A stretch of 64,000 bases of DNA from Nannocystis pusilla (GTDB lineage Bacteria; Myxococcota_A; Polyangia; Nannocystales; Nannocystaceae). The notes under the pieces are model-generated. The model was not told where the DNA came from. It was given only the letters and a program-made list of their open reading frames with translations, and made no database searches. The stretch is from the NCBI RefSeq assembly GCF_026626665.1, contig NZ_JAPNKE010000002.1, positions 5,495,168 to 5,559,167 on the forward strand, read 5' to 3'. The translations under genes were made by a program, and so were the position numbers. Positions 58,920-64,000 of this stretch are shown piece after piece; positions within the stretch are counted from its first letter, which is position 1; the number at the start of each line of letters is the position of its first letter.

Positions 58920-59010
58920 AGCGCAACAATCGATACCATTTCATCACTGTCGCGATCAAGCGTCCAATCGCGGATGGGGCGCGAAAGCCCCAGGGCCGGC
59001 CCCGAATCAT

Positions 59011-59026
59011 CTGTCCTTCAAGACAG
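59011..59026. repeat. Dispersed palindrome before the caspase-like gene
   Basis: ctgtc (59011-59015) and gacag (59022-59026) with loop cttcaa; the downstream words ctcctcgtgacaggag can extend it. It lies in the divergent region. Confidence 0.4.
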
Positions 59027-59044
59027 GCTCCTCGTGACAGGAGG

Positions 59045-60036
59045 ATGCGGAGAGCCCGCGAGCGCGCCGTGTTAGCCTCGCACGTCGTGAGCCTCCTGCG
59101 CGCAGTCACGGCGATCGGGCTCGGGCTCGCGCTCGCGGGCTGCGGGGCGCCGCTCGCATATACGCGCTTCGTCGCGAAGGTGCCGTACGGCACGGCGCCG
59201 CTGCCCGAGCGAGCGCACGTGTTCCTGGTCGCGGGCGGGTCCGACGTCGCCAACTTCGCCGCCGAGGTCGTTGCGCAGCGCGAGCTGCTGCGCACCCGCG
59301 GGCTGCAGGCCGACGAGATCGTGTGCTACTGGGCGAAGCCGACGCGCGAGGCGTTCCGCCGCGACCGCGCGCAGTACCGCCGCCTCGCCGCCGAGCTGAC
59401 CGACTGTTACCCCGCGGCGACCGCGGTGGTGCGCGAGCACCTGGCCCGCGCGGCCGCTCGCCGGCCGCCGTTCCTCTACGTCTACGTCACGACCCACGGG
59501 CTGAGCTCGCTGCTGCCTCCGGATGTCCCGAAGGACCTGCTCGAAGCGCCAGACGCGGCGATGCTCGACCAGTACGCGCTGCACTGGCGGCCGGGCCGGG
59601 CCACGGGTTCCACCCGGTGTTCTTGATGACGGCCCGCCGCGCCGGCGCGCCGGCCGACGACCTGGTGTTCTCCCCGGGCATGCTGGCGCGCGCGCTGCAG
59701 GCGTTCCCGGACACGACGCCCAAGCTGGTGGTGCTGCAGGCCTGTCACGCCGGCGGCTTCGCCCCCGCGCTGGCCGGGGTGCCCGGCCTCGTCGGCCTGG
59801 CCGCGGCCCGCCACGACCGCACCAGCTTCGGCTGCGACCCGGGGCCCGACATGACGACCTTCGGCGCGATCTACATCGGCCTGCTCGCGGGCCGCCTGAC
59901 CGACGCGTCCGCCCTGCCCGCGCTCGACTGGCCCGCGATCTACCAGCAGGTCCAGGCCCGGGTGGCGGCCGCCGAGGCCGCCCAGGGCGCGACGCCGTCG
60001 CTGCCGGTGCTCCTCGAGGGCGCGCCGGCGCAGTAG
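59045..60036 (+). CDS. Caspase-fold (peptidase C13-like) lipoprotein (frameshifted)
   Basis: About 330 residues. Hydrophobic core LLRAVTAIGLGLALAGC with lipobox LAGC makes it a lipoprotein. HVFLVAGGSDVANFAAEVV begins the caspase fold; VYVTTHGL carries the catalytic His and LVVLQACHAGGFAPAL the catalytic Cys, in the usual order and spacing of the C13/caspase clan. ASCxG-like loops are otherwise not recognised, so cleavage specificity is open. One frame change near 59595 between HWRPG and GFHPVFLM. Two starts: ATG at 59045 (aggagg directly adjacent) and GTG at 59087, which gives a more standard signal peptide. Confidence 0.7.
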
Positions 60037-60137
60037 CGCCGCGAAGTCAGGATGTTGCCGTCCGGCGATCCTGCCATCAGGAGAACCGCACGCCTGCCAC
60101 GATTTTGACAATCACTTTCAATCGAACGCATTGACGA

Positions 60138-60167
60138 CATGACCTTTCGGCCATGACCTCTCGGTCA
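60138..60167. terminator. Palindromes directly behind the TPR kinase stop
   Basis: catgacc-tttc-ggccatg (60138-60155, one mismatch) followed by tgacc-tctc-ggtca (60154-60167). They begin two bases behind the kinase stop on the minus strand. Same dispersed family. Confidence 0.5.
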
Positions 60168-60168
60168 G

Positions 60169-62942
60169 CTAGCCCTGGCCGGCGATCCAGGCCGAGATCG
60201 CGGCCGCGAGGGCCGTCTCGCCGCCGGCGGAGGCCTCGCCGAGGGCCTGACGGGCCAGCGCGACCGTCTGCGCCCGGCTCTCGGGGCCGGTCTCGCCGGC
60301 GGCCAGGTCGGCGGCGGCGCGGGCCTTGGCCAGGGCGAAGCGGGCCAGCGCGACCTGGGCCGGCACGGCGGCGCGGGTCGCCAGGGCCAGCGCGCGGGCG
60401 CAGGCGCCCTGGGCCGCGGCGTGCTCGCCGAGGGCCGAGTCGACGGCGCACAGCCACGTCAGCGGCTCGACCAGGCGCGGGTGCTCGGAGCCGAGGACGT
60501 GCTCCCACGCCGCGAGCGCGCGCCGCAGGTCGCCGGCCGCGTCGGCCCACCGCTGCTCGGCGGCCGCCGCCAGCCCGCGGCCGACCAGCGCGAGGGACAT
60601 GTCCGAATGGTCCTGTCCGTAGATCTCGGTGTAGATGGCCAGGGCGTCGTCGTAGCGCTGGCGCGCCGCGGCCGGGTCGTTGCGGGCGCGCGCGAGGTCG
60701 CCGGCGACCACGTGGACGCGGGCGCGGTCGGGGTGCTCGGGCGGCAGGCGGGCCGCGGCCAGCTCGCCGGCGCGGGCGACGAGGCTGTTGGCCTCGCGGT
60801 CGCGACCGCCGCGCTGACACGCCGTCGCCAGGTCGAGCAAGATCGGCAGCAGCCGCGGGTGCTCGACGCCGAGGGCCTCCTCGCCGCGGCGCAGCGCCGC
60901 CGTCAGCTCGACGCGGGCGGTCTCCACGTCGCCTTCTTGCAGCAGGGCCCGGCCGTAGCGGCCGCGGGCGCTGGCCTCGCGGCGACCGTCGTCGCCGAGC
61001 CGCTGCAGCGCGGCCGACAGGCGCGGCCACAGCCGGCGCGCCTCGCCGCGGCGGCCCAGGTCCTCGCACTCGACCGCGAACTGCAGCGTCAGGGCGTCGG
61101 CCGCGACCTCGTCGTGGCGGCTCGCCTCCGCCGCCCACAGCGCGTCGGCCAGGCCGCGCGACGCCGCCTCGGCCCGCCCCAGCGCCCGCTCGATCGCCGC
61201 CCGCCCGTACAGCGCCTCGGCGCGGGCCGGCAGCCACGTCTCGTCGCCGGTCGCCAGCACGCGGGCGATGTCCCACGCCCGCGGCGCGTCGCCGAGGGCC
61301 AGCACCGCGGCCGCGTGATCGAGCTCGGCCCGCAGGCGCTCGGCCTGGGCCCGCTGGTCGTCGTCCTCCGGGCCCGGCACCACCGCCGCCAGCCGCCGCG
61401 GATCGTCGCAGTCGCCCGGGGCCGGCAGGGCGTCGAGCGCCGTGCCGGCGCGGTCGAGCGCCGGGCCCGAGGCCTCGGACAGCGCCCGCGCCAGCCCGGC
61501 GAAGGCGCTGCGCCGCCGCTCGAGGCAGGCCCGCCGGCGCGCCGCGGCGCCCTCGTCGCTTTCGGCCTGCGCGTTTCGACATGTCTCTTGGTACATGTCC
61601 CGAAGTTTCTGCGCGTGGCGGTCGAGCGCGTCCACGGTCGGGCCGGCGAACACCGCCCCGCCGGGGCGCTCGGCGAGGGCCCGGGCGAGCGCGGCGCGGC
61701 GGCCGTCGTCCCACCCGAGGTCGGGCGTCTCGCACACGCCCGCGAGGGCCGGCTGCTCGGGGCGGGCGGCGACCACGTCGTAGACGGCGAACGCGGCCCC
61801 GACGAAGGCGACCGCGAGCCCGGCCGCGAGCGCGAGGCGGCGCCCGAGCCCGCGCGGCCGCGGCGTCTCGTTGAGGTGGTCGAGCAGCTCGTCCATCGAC
61901 TTGAAGCGCTCGGCGGGCCGGACGCTGAGGCCGCGCAGGACGATGCGGTGCAGCCAGGCGGGGACGTCGGTGTCCTTCGGGACCTCTTGCACGCGGCCGG
62001 CCAGCACCGCCTCGCGGACCACCGGCACGCGGTCGCCGACGAACGGCCGCTGGCCGTACAGGCCCTCGTAGAGCGCGACGCAGAAGCTGAACTGGTCGGT
62101 GCGCGCGTCGGTGTTCTGGCCGAGGTACTGCTCGGGGGCCATGTACGCCGGCGTGCCGGTCATGCCGCCCGTGCGGGTGATCCGCATGTCGAGCAGGCTC
62201 TTCTCGGCCATCGCCTTGATCGCCTCGGTGTACGTGTCGGGCCGGACCATCGGGCCGAGGCCGCGGCCGGCGCGGGCGAGCCCGAAGTCGCCGACGCGCA
62301 CGCGGCCCTCGGCGTCGATCATCACGTTGTCCGGCTTGAAGTCGCGGTGGATGACGCCGGCCTTGTGCGCCGCCGCCAGCCCGCGGCCGGCCTCCATGAA
62401 CACCAGCAGCACTTCCTTCCACCCGCGCCGCCGCGGCCCGTTCGGGCCCTCCGCCGAGCGCAACCACTTCGTCAGGGTCACGCCCTTGACGAACTCCATG
62501 GCGAGGAAGATCTGGTCCTCGACCGAGCCGACGTCGAAGATCGCGATCACGTTCGGGTGCGACAGCGGGCCATCGCCTGCGCCTCGCGCAGCAGCCGGTG
62601 GCGCGCCTTGTCGCGCTTGGGGCGGCTGATCGCCGCGGTCCGCAGCACCTTGAGCGCGACCTTGCGATCGAGGTCGCGATCGTAGGCGACGTAGACGACG
62701 CCCATGCCGCCGGAGCCGAGCCGCTTGAGCACGTTGAAGCGGCCGATCTGGCTCGGCAGCGGCTCCAACTCCGCCGCGCAGTCGTTGACCGGCTCGCCGT
62801 CGACCGGCGGCGTGAGCGGCGTCCCCTCGGGCGACGGACTCACGTGGGACAGCACCGGCGTCAGCGGTGTGTTCAGCGTCAGGTCGGCGGGCGAAGACAC
62901 GAGTCTGGGGGCATCGTACCACGGCCCTTGCGGCGGCCTCAT
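60169..62942 (-). CDS. Membrane-anchored Ser/Thr kinase with TPR tail (frameshifted)
   Basis: About 924 residues. IGRFNVLKRLGSGGMGVVYVA, RKVALKVLRT, VIHRDFKPDNVMI, VGDFGLARAG and GTPAYMAPEQY mark an active Hanks-type kinase; an Arg/Pro-rich bend then LGRRLALAAGLAVAFVGAAFAVY anchors it. The tail has the same Cys-bearing middle region as the kinase at 181-3320 (LERRRSAFAGLARALSEA) and then TPRs (AALRRGEEALGVEHPRLLPI, DALAIYTEIYGQDHSDMSLAL). One frame change near 62567, where AMAR is followed by LSHPNVIAIFD. The start could be ATG 62942 or GTG 62900; it is divergent from the selenoprotein with only 22-64 bases between. Two dispersed palindrome copies lie inside the gene. Confidence 0.85.
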
Positions 62943-62964
62943 CGGTCCGGATAGCTTCTCGGCG

Positions 62965-63531
62965 ATGCCCCGCCCTGCTCGCGTCTTCGCGCTCGCAGCT
63001 CACCTCGCCTGCGGGATCGCGGCCTGCGCGGGTCACCGCGGCGGTCCGGTCCCGCCCAGCCGCGCGGAGGCGCCGCCGCCGTTCGCGGTGGCCCCCGACT
63101 TCCGCGTCCCCGACAGCGCCGGGACCCCGCGCGGGCTGGCGGATCTCGCCGGCCCCAACGGCCTGGTCCTGGTCACGTACCGCGGCCACTGGTGACCCTT
63201 CTGCAGGGTGCAGCTCGGGAAGCTGCAGGAAGTGTTGCCGCAGTTGCAGGCGCTCGGCGTCCACGTCGCGGCGGTGTCCGCCGACGACCTCGAGGGCGCG
63301 AAGATCATGATCGAGCGCCAGCACCTCACGTTCCCGATCCTCAGCGATCCGGACGGCGTGATGCTGAAGTCGTGGTCGCGCTGGGACTTCGGCAACGGGG
63401 TCGGCCTCGCCGGCACCTTCATCCTCGACAGGGACTTCAAGCCCGTCTTCTTCGAGGACGACGGCGAGCGGTTCTACAAGCGGCCGCGGATCGATCGCGT
63501 GGTCGACGTGGCGCGCACCCTGGCGCGCTGA
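62965..63531 (+). CDS. Peroxiredoxin-like redoxin lipoprotein, probable selenoprotein (TGA = Sec77)
   Basis: MPRPARVFALAAHLACGIAAC is a lipoprotein signal (lipobox IAAC). The thioredoxin-fold body is of the AhpC/TSA PRX-like2 type: PDFRVPDSAGTPRGLADLAG, LVLVTYRGHW, PFCRVQLGKLQEVLPQLQAL, AVSADDLEGAKIMIERQHL, FPILSDPDGVMLKSWSRWDF, LAGTFILDRDFKPVF. At codon 77, between RGHW and PFC, stands an in-frame TGA where relatives have Cys (RGHWCPFC), giving UPFC, a UxxC redox motif with resolving Cys80. The frame is the same on both sides, so no indel is involved. A stem-loop follows the TGA at the distance of a bacterial SECIS. Read through, the protein has 188 residues. It would reduce peroxides or disulfides in the periplasm. 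If the TGA were an assembly error or a nonsense mutation, it would be an ordinary CxxC protein or a pseudogene. Confidence 0.75.
63193..63195 (+). other. In-frame TGA, candidate selenocysteine codon
   Basis: ggccactgg-TGA-cccttctgc: Trp, stop, Pro-Phe-Cys. It replaces the first Cys of the CxxC active site of the redoxin. UGA is the only stop that can specify Sec, and only this Cys position is affected. Confidence 0.65.
63198..63232 (+). promoter_or_regulatory. Candidate bacterial SECIS hairpin
   Basis: cagct (63211-63215) pairs with agctg (63221-63225) around loop cggga; below it cttctg (63198-63203) pairs with caggaag (63226-63232) with a single bulge, leaving a 7-base bulge on the 5' side. 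The apical loop starts 20 bases after the TGA and has G in its second position, both within what is described for bacterial SECIS elements. An alternative pairing ctgcag/ctgcag also exists. Confidence 0.5.
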
Positions 63532-63549
63532 CGACATTCGCAGTCTGGG

Positions 63550-63574
63550 TGCCCACATTCACGCAATGTGGGCA
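63550..63574. terminator. 10-bp perfect hairpin between convergent genes
   Basis: tgcccacatt (63550-63559), loop cacgc, aatgtgggca (63565-63574), 18 bases behind the redoxin stop and 5 bases behind the histidine kinase stop. Probably a bidirectional terminator; no T-run. Confidence 0.6.
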
Positions 63575-63579
63575 GCCCG

Positions 63580-64000
63580 TCACATCGGCAGCAGCGGCAG
63601 GCGCACGGTGAAGGTCGTGCCCTCGCCCGCCTCGCTCTTGACCTGGATGTCGCCGCCGAGCAGGTGACACAGCTCGCGGCAGATCGCCAGGCCGAGGCCG
63701 GTGCCGCCGAACTTGCGGGCGATCGAGCCGTCGGCCTGCTGGAAGGCGCTGAACAGGCTGCCGATCTTGTGCGCCGGGATCCGGGCCCCGTGTCGGACAC
63801 CACCGCGACCATGAAGTCGACGTCGTCCTCGCGCTCGAACCCGACGCGCAGCTCGATCCACCCGCGGCGGGTGAACTTGACCGCGTTGCCGAGCAGGTTG
63901 AGCAGGATCTGCTTCACCTTGGTGCGGTCGACGACGATGGTCCGCTGCGGGTCGCTGCACAGGATCTGGATGTGGTTGCCGTTCTTGACCGCCGCCGGCA
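63580..64000 (-). CDS. Sensor histidine kinase, C-terminal part (partial, frameshifted)
   Basis: Runs past the end of the window. The ATP-binding HATPase domain is visible: N box QILLNLLGNAVKFT, G1 DTGPGI, F box LFSAFQQADGS, G2 GGTGLGLAICREL, then LGGDIQVKSEAGEGTTFTVRLPLLPM at the C terminus. These are typical of hybrid or PAS-type histidine kinases of two-component systems. The frame changes near 63780 inside the G1 box (one base missing). The dimerisation and sensor parts lie outside the window. Confidence 0.8.
   Translation of the reverse strand, partial: AGGGQERQPHPDPVQRPAADHRRRPHQGEADPAQPARQRGQVHPPRVDRAARRVRARGRRRLHGRGGVRHGARIPAHKIGSLFSAFQQADGSIARKFGGTGLGLAICRELCHLLGGDIQVKSEAGEGTTFTVRLPLLPM

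Noticed and set aside
62965..63195. Redoxin as a simple nonsense pseudogene or two genes
   Set aside because: The part after the TGA starts without a start codon or ribosome site, continues in the same frame, and the TGA hits exactly the redox Cys; Sec fits better, though reads must confirm it.

Overview
The window comes from a very GC-rich, large-genome bacterium that looks like a myxobacterium of the Nannocystis/Plesiocystis type. The evidence is content, not database matching: six eukaryotic-like Ser/Thr kinases (two with TPR tails), many lipoproteins with Thr-rich stalks after the lipobox, FG-GAP, DUF4215-like and von Willebrand A surface lipoproteins, a PAAR-Rhs/VgrG module and an ECF sigma factor. 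No rRNA, tRNA, CRISPR, insertion sequence or phage gene was seen.

Layout. 1-9.6 kb: a TPR kinase, a P450-like protein, and small lipoprotein and beta-propeller genes. 9.7-11.6 kb: an alpha/beta hydrolase and a decayed FG-GAP remnant. 11.9-15.2 kb: a kinase operon in which the second kinase carries a zinc ribbon and a third kinase is cut off. 15.3-23.6 kb: a type VI secretion cargo operon on the minus strand (VgrG, TPR adaptor, PAAR-Rhs toxin, helical-repeat immunity protein). 23.9-30.8 kb: a pseudokinase, an FG-GAP lipoprotein, an aminotransferase and a quinone oxidoreductase. 31.0-34.1 kb: a TetR-controlled ABC exporter. 34.2-39.8 kb: an AHSA1 protein, a phytochelatin synthase, an acyl-CoA dehydrogenase, a PAS-STAS regulator and RidA. 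39.9-46.4 kb: surface lipoproteins and a LamG protein. 47.1-54.7 kb: an ECF sigma factor with a membrane partner, a topoisomerase III-RecQ fusion, and a lipoprotein sharing both a domain and a promoter motif with the sigma operon. 55.0-64.0 kb: kinases, ribosomal protein L28, superoxide dismutase, two cytochrome-like lipoproteins, a caspase-fold lipoprotein, a probable selenoprotein and the end of a histidine kinase.

The strongest unusual signals are: a peroxiredoxin-like lipoprotein with an in-frame TGA exactly at the first Cys of a CxxC motif, followed by a bacterial-SECIS-like hairpin; a single polypeptide joining topoisomerase III and RecQ through an array of 16-residue repeats; a kinase with an inserted zinc ribbon; and a dispersed family of short GTCC...GGAC palindromes that often sit directly behind stop codons and sometimes inside genes.

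Caution: about twenty genes are interrupted by single-base frame changes, many in C or G runs, while both sides keep intact conserved motifs. This pattern is most easily explained by uncorrected indels in the assembly. I therefore annotate each such gene as one unit and state where the frame changes.
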